Of a DNA stretch of 64,000 nucleotides, positions 8,801-18,353 are shown one piece after another. Origin of the DNA: Vulcanisaeta distributa JCM 11216 (lineage in GTDB: Archaea > Thermoproteota > Thermoprotei > Thermoproteales > Thermocladiaceae); contig NZ_BBBI01000004.1 of the NCBI RefSeq assembly GCF_001315985.1, positions 105,230 to 169,229 of the forward strand. Reading direction: 5' to 3'. The stretch's first letter is position 1. Each line of letters begins with the position of its first letter. The notes below the pieces were generated by a model that searched no databases, was not told where the DNA came from, and worked only from the letters and a program-made list of their open reading frames with translations. The translations under genes were made by a program, and so were the position numbers.

Positions 8801-8905
8801 TGGCATCACTTAATCACATACTGATTAAACATTACGGCGGTAATCTCCTTATCATTACGCTGGAAGGTTTATTAACCATATAGGGATTAGGCATTACGTA
8901 ATACC

Positions 8906-9624
8906 ATGGAGGCCGTCAATCCTGAAATAAGGATTGATGCATACATAAGGAATGTGGCCAACGCACTTGATCAAATAGAAAGGGAGGGCATTAAGAATGA
9001 AGTAATCGAGATAGCCAGGGCATACCTAAAGGACTCAATCTATTACTTATCAAGGGGGGGTGACCAATTTACCGCACTGGCGGCAATAGCCTACGCCGAG
9101 GGCTTACTCGATGCATTGAGGCTCCTTGGAATGGCCCATTTTAATTGGAGTAGGACCGATGACCTGATCAAGAGGGCTCAGAATAAGGTGTTCGTGGCAG
9201 GCACGTTTGAGATAATACACCCAGGCACATAGCCTACCTAAGGCATGCCTGGACCCTCGGCCGTGTCGTCGCGGTTATTGCCCGTGACTCCACGGTTAAG
9301 AAGATCAAGGGTAGGGACGTGGTCATACCTGAAAACCAGAGGTTGGAGGTTGTTAGTAATATTGTTTATGTTCATAAGGCCAGGCTTGGCTATGAGGGTG
9401 ACATGTTTAGGGTTGTTGAGGAGGAGAGGCCAAACATAATACTGCTCGGGCCTAATCAGCCGTTTAATGAGGATTCATTAAGGGAGGAATTAAAAAAGAG
9501 GGGGGGTTTGGGTAATATCGAGGTCCTTAGGTTCAATGATTACGTGGACTGCCCACTTTGTAGTACGACAAAGATACTCAAGGCCGTAAGTAATAAGTTC
9601 GGTCAAGGCAGTTCATTACCCTAA
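8906..9624 (+). CDS. DUF357 fused to RibL-type FAD synthase / cytidylyltransferase (frame broken)
   Basis: Residues 1-95 are a helical DUF357-like domain (DAYIRNVANALDQIER...ALAAIAYAEGLLDALRLLG). It is followed by an alpha/beta nucleotidyltransferase domain: VFVAGTFEIIHPGH with the HxGH catalytic motif, then LRHAWTLGRVVAVIARD, GPNQPFNEDSLREELKKRG. This is the archaeal RibL FAD synthase / glycerol-3-phosphate cytidylyltransferase fold, transferring AMP to FMN (inferred). The frame breaks at about 9226-9229, where one G is missing in CCCAGGCACATAG; adding it restores HPGHIAYLRHA. The DUF357 domain also occurs alone in PaREP1-like archaeal proteins. Confidence 0.78.
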
Positions 9625-9675
9625 TCACTATAGCCCAATGCAAATTATTTAAAGGACTTATTTAATGACCCTCAC

Positions 9676-10265
9676 ATGGGTGAGCCAATACTTAGGATTA
9701 AATCCGCACCCCCCCTTAGCATTACCGGCTTCATGGCGGTCCTATTCATCATAGTCCTATTTTGGGTTTTATTTGATGTTATGACCTTTATGTTAATACC
9801 AAGAACCCTATTAAGCATGATGCTGAGCCAGGTTACCTGGCTAATAATTATTTTCATACTTCAATTGTTCTTCCTAGTAATATTCGTGGGTAGTCTACGT
9901 AGAACGATGAAGTTAATTAAATGGCGTAGATCCCTAATTACAGAGCTCACGATATATGACGACTACGTATCATTCCTCACATATGATGGTGACGAGCATA
10001 AAATGAGTGTTGAGGACTTTAATCCGTGCATTATTGAGTATATACCGCCTACACAATCATCACCTTCTCCACCACCGCCAATACCACCTCCACCCCCCCC
10101 AACCTTTATGCCGCCCACCTACGGCCCCCCGGTGGATTTGTGATTAGGATTAACTATGGCGTTAAGGAATACTTCTTATTCATAATGACGTACCAATACC
10201 CCCCCGAAATAAATAACGCTTTAAGGAGGATTAAAAAGCCACTAGATTGGTGCGGTGATTCCTAA
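9676..10265 (+). CDS. Two-TM membrane protein with proline-rich linker (frame broken)
   Basis: N-terminus cytosolic, two strong helices (FMAVLFIIVLFWVLFDVMTF and VTWLIIIFILQLFFLVIFVG), then a soluble domain with YDDYVSFLTYDGDEHKMSVEDF, which resembles a small beta domain, and a proline-rich stretch (PSPPPPIPPPPPPTF). The annotated stop at 10143 is caused by a C6 run at 10125-10130: with C7 or C4 the frame continues GGFVIRINYGVKEYF... to TAA at 10265. The extra 40 residues include a hydrophobic-aromatic segment. Family unknown. A TATA box TTATTTAAAG lies 22-28 bp upstream of the ATG, so the mRNA is probably leaderless. Confidence 0.6.
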
Positions 10266-11039
10266 GGTCCTAGTGGATCATGGAACAAGCCCCCCCTCGT
10301 TATTTGTGAGAATTCGTTCTGATTAAACGTGAATGAGTAGTTAATTAGTGTCATATTTATGTTCATGAGTACATTACTAACCATACCCTGGCGCGCTGGG
10401 TATATGTACATCGTTATGTTCGTTGGTACGCCATTACTTAATAGGCATATCTCCGTCACATTAATCACCATAGGCACTCCCTGTAGCTCACCCTGGTTTG
10501 CTTTAATGACATTGACGCCGTGAAACAGTACGTGGTCTTACCATTCCAGCTACCCTCCCCCCCTATGTACTTGCTTTCATTTAGGGTGAGTACTACGTAC
10601 TTAGTGAGATTTATGTAAGGTACACAATGAGCCTCTGTTTGTTGACCCATGAAATTAAATGCTATTGCGTAGCAATACTCATTGCCATACCTCCAAAGCG
10701 CCAGGCCAAAGTTAATACCGACCCTATATAGTGCCTAATTGCCAATGTGCCGTTTATCACCATCGCATCATCTACCGGTGTTCTAGAAATCGTAATAATG
10801 CCCATCAACGGTCCTGGCGGAAATGGAACATTAGGTACACCCTGAACTATATTATTTATCATAAATGTTGAACCAATCACGAAGTCATAAGTCACCGTGA
10901 CATTCCTCGAAAGCAACCTCTTAGCATTTAGGAGAGCTGATTGGGGCCCCCCCTCATTCATTGATATGGCGAGGTACGCAACGGCACCGGCAACCACCAC
11001 TACCACTAGTATTACCGCAATTAGTAATGAGGTCTTCAT
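10262..11039 (-). CDS. Membrane-anchored secreted protein, unknown (frame broken twice)
   Basis: Starting at the ATG complementary to 11037-11039, the protein opens with MKTSLLIAVILVVVVVAGAV, an uncleaved signal anchor, then an extracellular domain with many N-x-S/T sequons (NVT, NGT, NLT, NES, NVT, NIT, NMT) and a few Cys. Three frames must be joined, with breaks near 10722 (continuing as GINFGLALWRYGNEYCYAIAF) and near 10490-10520 (continuing as LKANQGELQGVPMVINVTE). No catalytic motif is visible. The sequon density suggests a glycosylated surface protein. It lies head-to-tail behind proS, 42 bp from its stop, and may be co-transcribed. Confidence 0.55.
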
Positions 11040-11080
11040 CAAAACAACCAAGCATGTCAAGTTATTATAAGGTTTTTGAC

Positions 11081-12562
11081 TCAATACCTCCTCGCAACCC
11101 TTAACCAGTAACTCGCCTGCTTATCACTGCATGCCAGGTCTTTTAAGCCGCCAATGTCCTTACTCGCATCCTCATCCATAGGCACGCCCAATGCATCGGC
11201 ATCGAGCAATTGCTGTATCCTCATTCCGCAATCATTATCGCCACTCCAGGGAACCTCAACGACACCGCCACTGTCAAGATGCTTCCTGGCCTCGTCCACC
11301 GTAGTTACCTTAGCCGTCATGGACCTCAGGAACTCCCATGCCATATTCCTCATGTTATCATTTATTGCATTAAGCAATTCCCTAACTGTGTCGGCAATTC
11401 CCTCACGCGGCGCAACGTACTTCTCCATGGTATCCCTCCTGGCCAGGACAACCTGCCTACTCTCAACATCCTTAGGGCCAACCTCTATCCTGAGTGGCGC
11501 ACCCATCATCTCCCAATAATTATACTTCCAACCAGGCGTCCTATCGGTCCTATCATCAACCCTAACCCTAACACCAGCGTTGGTTAGCTCCTCCGTTATT
11601 GACCTAACCTCCCTCATTATCGCCTCCTCCGTGCCCTTATACATTATTGGAACTATCACGACCTGTATCGGCGCCACGTTGGGCGGTAATGCCAGGCCCT
11701 TATCATCACCGTGTATCGCAATCATCGCCGCAATAACCCTCTCTGAAATACCATAACTCGTGGTATGCACGTACTCCCAATCACCATTCGGCGTTAAGTA
11801 CTTAACATCGAAGACCCTTGAGAAGTTCGTGCCCAGGTAATGAACGGTACCAATCTGCATTGTTTTTCCATCGGGCATTACCGTGTCAAAGGCTATCGTG
11901 TACACGGCACCCGCGAACTTATCCCACTCAGGCCTTTGACTGATTAGGTAGGGTACTCCCAAGTAATCAAATATCTTCTTGTAAATTTCCACGGCCTCCC
12001 TAACCTGCCTCTCCGCATCCTCCCTATCCGCATGTGCCGTATGGGCCTCCTTAAACATCGATATCTCCCTAAGCCTGATCATGGGCTCGTGGCCTTAGTC
12101 TCAGCCCTAAACACACTAACTATTTGGTAAACCCTAAATGGCAGGTCTGTGTGGTCCTTAATCCACAGCTTGAACATGGGCATCATCGCCGTTTCGCTGG
12201 TAGGCCTTAACACAAGCCTCTCCTCACCAGTACCACCCTTACTTACCCAGAAGACCTCATTCTCAAACCCCCCTAATGTGCTCGCTCTCCTTCGAGAAGA
12301 ATTCATAGGGTATGAAAACGGGGGGGAACAGCACCTCCTGATGCCCTGTCTCATCATGAACAAACCTGACGTATGACTCAACGAGTCTCCTAATCTTCAC
12401 ACCATACGGTCTCCAGACATACGCGCCCTTCACTGGGTACCTATAGTCATAAACCTCCGTCTCCATTATAACCCAGTTGAACCAGTCAGTGAAGTTCCTC
12501 CACTTCTCCCTAGGTCTCTTCTCCCCCAGCTTGATGAGTTGTAGCTTGGCAATAAAGATCAC
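11081..12562 (-). CDS. proS: Prolyl-tRNA synthetase, archaeal/eukaryal type (frame broken twice)
   Basis: About 490 residues of a class II aminoacyl-tRNA synthetase. Motif 2 region [27 protein letters not shown], the [27 protein letters not shown] motif 3 segment and the anticodon-binding domain ([10 protein letters not shown]...GVRVRVDD) are complete; the C-terminal Zn-like domain has CGMR...C. It charges tRNA-Pro. Two indels break the frame: a C6 run at 12268-12273, where C7 or C4 gives SEHIRG(G)FENEVFW, and a missing G near 12085 (KATRPMIRL). As ProRS is essential, these are almost certainly errors in the sequence. Confidence 0.92.
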
Positions 12563-12651
12563 CTCGCCGATTGAGTAAGTGAGGTCTTAAAAGCATTGTG
12601 CCCCTGAAACTGGGCAGTAACTATTTAAGCAATGCGTAATTGTCCTCACTA

Positions 12652-12852
12652 ATGAATTTTAGACTAAGGATTGAAGTACTGAGTAATTGCATTGGATGTG
12701 GGATATGCTGGACCGTGTGCCCAAAGGGTGTATTAACAGGCAGGTTAAGGGATAAGGCACGGGTACTGAATGACTCACTATGCTCAGGGTGTTTCTCCTG
12801 CCAAAGTAACTGCCCATACTCGGCAATCAGGGTTATACCCACGCAGTACTAA
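12652..12852 (+). CDS. 2[4Fe-4S] ferredoxin
   Basis: 66 residues with two complete cluster motifs: CIGCGICWTVCP and CSGCFSCQSNCP, each CxxCxxCxxxCP. It is a small soluble electron carrier, for instance for the 2-oxoacid:ferredoxin oxidoreductase encoded near 61 kb. I chose ATG 12652 rather than TTG 12640 because TATTTAA at 12622-12628 is 24-30 bp upstream, the spacing of a leaderless archaeal transcript. The last 4 bp overlap the convergent gene. Confidence 0.9.
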   Translation: MNFRLRIEVLSNCIGCGICWTVCPKGVLTGRLRDKARVLNDSLCSGCFSCQSNCPYSAIRVIPTQY

Positions 12853-13556
12853 GTAATTATTGGTAATCCTGCCGACCTAACGAAGCTCATGTATTCACGG
12901 TTATTGATCAACCGTAAAAACGCCTCCGTTAAATCCCTACTCACAACCACGTAATCCCCCCCTATGTAACTAATGGCATAATTAACGGCCCCCCCTGCCA
13001 GGTAATCAATGCTTAATTTACCACTTGTTATAAGCGCCACCAGATCAATGGGCGTCGGTATCAACGGCCCTAGCAAAATAACATTACTAACCCTGGTATA
13101 ATTCTCTATGAAATACGCATAATCATCGATCACAACAACAGGCCGATCCGGCGGTACCAAGGAAATCATATTCCTTCTAAAAAGCCTTAACCACTCGTCA
13201 TAATCAACCCTACCACTAAGCCTAAACCTAATTACCAACCTAGCAATCTCAACGCCTAAATCCACAAATCTCCTAAGCCTATCAATACTATCATAGCAAT
13301 CAAGGGTAGTTAAAGGCTCGATAACCATGATATCCCTAAGGAATGCCGGCACCCAACCCCCCCAGAGCCTAACGAATGAATTCCCAAGTCCCGTAAGGAG
13401 CCCAAAGGACTCGCCTGGATTCATAATAGCCAATCTGCAGAATTCCTTGGGCAATGGTAATGCCAATGCCTTATATCGCTTAGCAGTCATCAATAGTATA
13501 TTCCTTAGTATGGGCATTGATGCTTCAATCCTCGGTACGTAAAGCACCAAGTCCAC
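12849..13556 (-). CDS. Conserved hypothetical protein
   Basis: 235 residues, soluble, mixed alpha/beta, no signal peptide. Visible segments: LYVPRIEASMPILRNILLMTAKRYKALALPLP, a central PDRPVVVIDDYAYFIENYTRVSNVILLGPLIPTP and a C-terminal helix. The hydrophobic strand followed by DD (VVVIDD) could be a Walker B-like or phosphatase strand but no P-loop is present. I do not recognise the family. Convergent overlap of 4 bp with ferredoxin; a C/D sRNA on the same strand lies just upstream. Confidence 0.6.
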   Translation of the reverse strand: MDLVLYVPRIEASMPILRNILLMTAKRYKALALPLPKEFCRLAIMNPGESFGLLTGLGNSFVRLWGGWVPAFLRDIMVIEPLTTLDCYDSIDRLRRFVDLGVEIARLVIRFRLSGRVDYDEWLRLFRRNMISLVPPDRPVVVIDDYAYFIENYTRVSNVILLGPLIPTPIDLVALITSGKLSIDYLAGGAVNYAISYIGGDYVVVSRDLTEAFLRLINNREYMSFVRSAGLPIIT

Positions 13557-13593
13557 AATGTCCTATAATGATGCCCATATTAAAGATGGGCTT

Positions 13594-13656
13594 CATCAGT
13601 AAAACCCGAGTTCCTCATCACCATTAAACCTCAGAGGCCTGTCTTCCTCATCAATT
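13594..13656 (-). ncRNA. C/D box sRNA
   Basis: On the minus strand all four boxes occur in order: C box TTGATGA (13648-13654), D' CTGA (13631-13634), C' GTGATGA (13615-13621), D CTGA (13596-13599). The intervening guides are about 13 and 15 nt. It sits in the intergenic gap before the kinase gene. Archaeal C/D sRNAs direct 2'-O-methylation of rRNA or tRNA with fibrillarin, Nop5 and L7Ae. The C'-D guide (GGAACTCGGGTTTTA) closely matches that of the sRNA at 56.9 kb. Confidence 0.8.
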
Positions 13657-13672
13657 AGTTTACTTAATATTA

Positions 13673-14445
13673 ATGCCATTAATTAAGTTACTTCAATGGC
13701 TAATTACGAGGTATTCACTGGGATATGTGAACGCATTAACTGCCCGAGGGGGCTACGTAGATCTTGTACTCGGGGGGGAACTATCGAGACTAGGCGTGGC
13801 TGAAGTCCTTAGTGATGGGGGGCTGTCGAGTTCATGGGCTTTAGGCTACTGGGTAAGGGCCAGAATAGTCTCGTATTTAAATGCCGAATTAATAATAATT
13901 ATTATGCCTGCAAGGTTAGGCGCTTTGATTCACCCAGGCCAAACCTGCTAAATGAGGGCTATTACCTAAGGCTTGCGAATTCCGTAGGTGTTGGGCCAAG
14001 GCTATTCGGGTACACAGACAACGTACTAGTTATAGAGTTGATAAATGGCATACCCATACAGAAGTACATAACCACCGCGGGCCCGGCGGAAATAAGGGCC
14101 ATCCTCACAGACCTCCTTTGGCAATGCCGTAGGTTAGATTCCATAGGCCTGGCGCATAATGAATTAAGTAGGCCGCAGGACCACATAATCATTAGCAGCA
14201 ACAAGGCTTTTATAATCGATTTCGAAAGCGCCAGCCTAAACAGTAGGGTTAGTAATGTAGCCCAATTACTAAACGCCCTAATAATGGGCAAGGGATTCAT
14301 CCAACACCACGTTAAATTAGCCATAGGAACAAGCATAAACCTCGAAGAACTACGAAATACAATCAAGAGATACAAATCCACGAGAAACGATACAGACTTC
14401 ATGCAGATACTCAGGATACTAAACCTCCTAAACAACCACAAGTAA
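13673..14445 (+). CDS. Small atypical protein kinase (frame broken)
   Basis: About 257 residues when two frames are joined at the G6 run 13817-13822 (G7 gives SDGGAVEFMGFRLLGKGQNS). The glycine loop is LLGKGQNSLVFKC, the ATP lysine is in YYACKVRRF, a hinge-like VLVIELINGIPI follows, and the catalytic loop is AHNELSRPQDHII with the metal-binding segment IIDFESAS. The HxD Asp of ordinary kinases is replaced by Glu/Asn context, as in some RIO/Bud32-like and lipopolysaccharide kinases. Likely a soluble Ser/Thr kinase or aminoglycoside-type phosphotransferase; substrate unknown. N-terminal 50 residues resemble a winged-helix or substrate domain. Confidence 0.65.
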
Positions 14446-14762
14446 TTCACAGCACAACAAATAAACCCAGAGAACCAGACTACGAAAAATCTACATAAAT
14501 GAAAACCCCTAAAACGTAGGAACACCCGCGTTTATGTGGGATTGATTGTGGTGTGGGAGGTGGTTATTGGTGGTGTGGTTGGGTCGTGGGAACAGGTATG
14601 TTCATGTGGGATTGATTGTAATTGTTAGAACGTGAATTACCGTCGTTGGGCAGTTCGTGGGAACAAGCACGCACCATGGATGTCCGTGGGCATACCTCTT
14701 CCAATGATGGGCAAACCCATGCGAAGAAAGGCTTATAAGAAAGCTTATAAAGTAACGTCTCA
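14446..14762 (+). promoter_or_regulatory. CRISPR leader region
   Basis: A 317-bp non-coding stretch upstream of the first perfect repeat. It contains two copies of ATGTGGGATTGATTG (starting about 14532 and 14603) and two of TCGTGGGAACA (about 14584 and 14647), so part of the leader is duplicated. Directly before repeat 1, GGCTTATAAGAAAGCTTATAAAG (two TTATAA boxes) is a plausible promoter for the pre-crRNA. The leader is placed here because the mutated repeat is at the other end of the array. A short open frame inside (14632-14823) is judged spurious. Confidence 0.7.
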
Positions 14763-15698
14763 GATAATCTCTAAAGAGAATAGAAGGAAGTCCGTGGGAG
14801 ATAATAAAGCATGTATTAGGTGATGTTGGTTTTGATAATCTCTAAAGAGAATAGAAGGTAGAGGCAGTCACCACAGCCGATGTCCAGGACCCTGACGCCC
14901 CTCCGATAATCTCTAAAGAGAATAGAAGGGCGGCTCTTTCGTTGCTTGGGGGGGCGGGCGGTGGCGTACTCAAGATAATCTCTAAAGAGAATAGAAGGAC
15001 GTATCCGTCAATGTAACCATCGTTGATAGTGATGCCGATGCGGATAATCTCTAAAGAGAATAGAAGGCGTGCTTAACCCACGTTGGTTACCACTAGAATT
15101 CTATCGATTAAATGATAATCTCTAAAGAGAATAGAAGGCCTTTACATACTACTAGTGTGTAAGTCGTATTCACTAACATTAGTGATAATCTCTAAAGAGA
15201 ATAGAAGGAGCTACAAAAACCATGGCTCCTGTATCCAAGAGAGAAAGAATGTGATAATCTCTAAAGAGAATAGAAGGTCTTAAGAATGATTTAGCGGATG
15301 AAGAAGATGTTTTGTTATTTGTGGATAATCTCTAAAGAGAATAGAAGGTGGGTAGTAATTCTCCATCTTATCCCTCCCAATAACAAACCCAAGATAATCT
15401 CTAAAGAGAATAGAAGGATTATTACTGTTATGGTACTAAGGATTGTAATGTAAACCCATGCTGATAATCTCTAAAGAGAATAGAAGGCTACGCCATTAAC
15501 GTTTACGAACCCATTCGCAGGACTACGATAATCTCTAAAGAGAATAGAAGGTGGAGGAAGTAAGGAAGATCCTACAAGGGTGATGGCGCATGCCCGAGAT
15601 AATCTCTAAAGAGAATAGAAGGTCTCAAAACCATTCTCAGTCCTACGACTCAACGAAAACCTAAGCTTACCATGATATTCTCTAAAGAGAATAGAAGG
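14763..15698 (+). CRISPR. CRISPR array, 14 repeats and 13 spacers
   Basis: The 25-nt repeat starts GATAATCTCT and ends GAATAGAAGG. Repeats start at 14763, 14834, 14905, 14974, 15043, 15114, 15184, 15253, 15324, 15393, 15463, 15527, 15598 and 15674. The first 13 are identical; the 14th has A to T at position 5. Spacers are 44-46 nt except spacer 11 (39 nt) and spacer 13 (51 nt). The repeat has a short inverted CTCT/AGAG stem. No cas gene is in the window. Spacer 3 contains a G7 run. I saw no match between any spacer and the rest of the window by eye. Confidence 0.98.
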
Positions 15699-18242
15699 CT
15701 AACACTCGCACTTGCATAGGCACCCTCATTCATTGGATTATTAGTACTCAAGTAACCACTATACTGAATACTCAATGTGCCAGGCTGGACAAGGGCACCA
15801 CAGTAGGGCATTGAGCCCTCCCCCCCCATTTGCGGATTAAGCAGTGTACCCACCTCAATTAAGTAAGTAGTGTACTCAGTGCCTGATGGAGCAGTGTCAT
15901 TACCACTAATTGTGTTAGGCCCAGGATTATTACATGTAATTTTATGATAACATGATGTAAAGCATTTATAAGACCCAGTAGTAGCATTCACAACATAGCA
16001 TGTTTGAGTACATGTTTCAGTGTATGTATAGCAAGCACTTACACTGCCAGTGTGGGTACTGCTACTACTCCAACTCCACTGAGTATAGAATACATTACTT
16101 GGTAAAATATTCATAAAGTCTGGACAAGTATTAGGTAATATTGATGATGAAGAAGTACACTGGTAAATAGCAGTCTCATTACCAGGTTTTGTGACATTGA
16201 ATGTAATATTAGTACTCCCAGAGCTTGCTAAACCACTCCAATCAGCAAAGGTACAAGTGTACTGCCCACAAGTCACTGACTGGGGGGCTTGTAGTGTTAC
16301 ATTACTACCAATGGGAATGGTTAAATTAAATGGGGCATAATTTGTACCATTAGCTACTGTATATGTACCATTAATAACATCATAACTAATTGGCACGCAA
16401 TTATTCAAATAACCAATGCTTGAACCATATGCCTGAATAGTAAGGTTTGCAGTATTACATACAATAGTCTCATTGAAGAGGCCCTCAACAATCACAGTAT
16501 ATGTGGAACTCCCTGTGGTCTTTAGTACTGTTATTGACCCACCATTATGGTTTAATATATTAAACTGCCCATTGACAATAAATGTTAATGGACTACCACT
16601 TGGTGTGTAGGCAACCTCAACACCCTGTGTGGTAATATTAACACCCACTGGGTAGTACTTGGCAACACAAGTGCTATTGTATGGGGCAGTCACGTTTTGG
16701 AATTGGAATTGGATAATGTCCTGAACAGTGAGTGGGAATTCCTGAGGCAGTGAGTAGGTACCCTCATAAAGAATTGAACCACTACTACCATTTACAATCT
16801 GAACATTCACCTTCCCAACCATGGTACCAGTACTTGGGTTAGTCTGGTTGCTGGTGAACTTAATCAAACCACCAATACAATTATAATTCAACTTAATGAC
16901 AGTATCACTGGTTATCTGGTCAGTGACTGTAACAGTATTACCACTGATGGTGTATGAGGCACCTCCAGTGGCCCCCCCATTAAATGTGCAGTTCATTCCC
17001 TCCCAAAGGATGTAGGAGGGTGCTTTGACCTGCACAGTGCTGTATGGTGCAACGTAGGCAATGCCAAAGGCTGGTCATTCTGGTCAAGCCAAGCCACTTG
17101 GCTAACAACCTGCCCATTACTAACAACAGTGCCTCTAGCAAAGTTAGAATAGAATGGTAGTGACTTCCACTGGCTTGGGACTTTATTTAAGCTAATGCTT
17201 ATTGTTGGGTTCCAGTACTGGACTGGGATTGAGGTTGACTGCCCATTGGGCAGGGTAGTGACTGCCTGGACAATGACAAAGTCAGTGGCATACACTGTTG
17301 CTGACCATGAAAATGATACATTATAACTTACCCAATTGAACTTACCAAGTGATTGTAATAAATCTATTGATCCTTGAGAAAATGAAAATAATGATGCTTG
17401 CTGAATTGGCTGGTTTGCAATGTAATTTTCAGAACGCCCAATACTGTCCCCCCCAGTTGCTGCATTCAAAGAGTACCCATCAATTGTTACATTTAATGCA
17501 GCGTCAGCAACCTCCCTATAAGCACGTTGTGCAAATACATATATATTTACAAAATGATTAGAAGTAGACAAACTAGCAACAGGATTTAATGGGTAATCAC
17601 TGTAAAAGTAATAACCAAACGCTCTAGTAAGGAAATAGTCATATGTTACTACATGCTCAGTAGCATATAAGGCAAGACTAGCTGGTGTTAAGTAAAAAGT
17701 ACCAGTACCTAATAAGTAATTAATTAAATAAGCAGAACTTTGGAACATTCCGTAATACATAAGCCCACTTGAGGAATAAGGCACTGGTTCTGGAGATTTT
17801 CCCTCTCCATTCTGGTTATTTGGATAACTACTCCCGCCTGCTGGGTAGAATACATTAACAACAGGTAGTGATGAAGGCCCTATCACAATCAATGGGTAAA
17901 AAGTACTTCCACAATCTCCGCTTGAAAATAAATCTGACTTGATGTTATTTGATTACCAGTGTATGTTAGGCAAACCCATGTATCATACGTATAAATTGCA
18001 GATATGTAATCCCAATTATGCCTGGCATAAGTATTTAGTGAGTAGGACATCCACACAAGCCTATAGGCATATTGGCTTGGAATGGTAATATTCCAACCCT
18101 GAAACTGTGGTTGTAAGTTTATTTGCTGGTAAAAATCAACCCACTGAATAATCATCGCATGGGTTGGCACTGCAGTAATTACCATAATGAGTAGTAGGCC
18201 TAGCAATCCAAGGGCCAGTAGGGGGGCAGTGAAAGCCTCATG
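15650..18242 (-). CDS. Large secreted sequon-rich protein of the insertion (frame broken)
   Basis: Joining three frames gives about 860 residues. With C7 instead of the C6 at 18221-18226 the start is MRLSLP(P)LLALGLLGLLLIM, a clear signal peptide ending TAVPTHA. Other joins are near 17890 (FTPLIVIGPSS) and 17060 (QPAFGIAYVAPYSTVQVKAP). The mature chain is rich in Ser, Thr, Asn, Gln and Tyr, has many N-x-S/T sequons and a C-terminal third with several Cys (YTETCTQTCYV...KCFTSCYHK), suggesting disulfide-linked beta domains exposed outside the cell, as in S-layer-associated or virion surface proteins. Family not recognised. The last 16 codons read through CRISPR repeat 14 and stop inside spacer 13, so the native C-terminus may have been replaced at the insertion junction. 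Confidence 0.55.
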
Positions 18243-18353
18243 TTAGTGAAGCCTTTTTTAAAGAACAGGACTAATTAGCATTCAAGGAATGAGAAAGAGA
18301 AAGAACAAGAATTTGGGGGGGATTTTATAGGATTTTAATAATTAAGGCTTGAA

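Noticed and set aside
12640..12651. TTG start for ferredoxin four codons upstream
   Set aside because: TATA box spacing favours a leaderless start at ATG 12652.
14632..14823. Open frame of 63 codons in the CRISPR leader running into repeat 1
   Set aside because: Overlaps the leader and the first repeat and spacer, basic low-complexity product, no homology-like features.
14788..15673. Self-targeting spacers against the 4.6-kb insertion or other window regions
   Set aside because: Eye comparison of the 13 spacers with the window gave no match; a proper alignment could still find a partial one.
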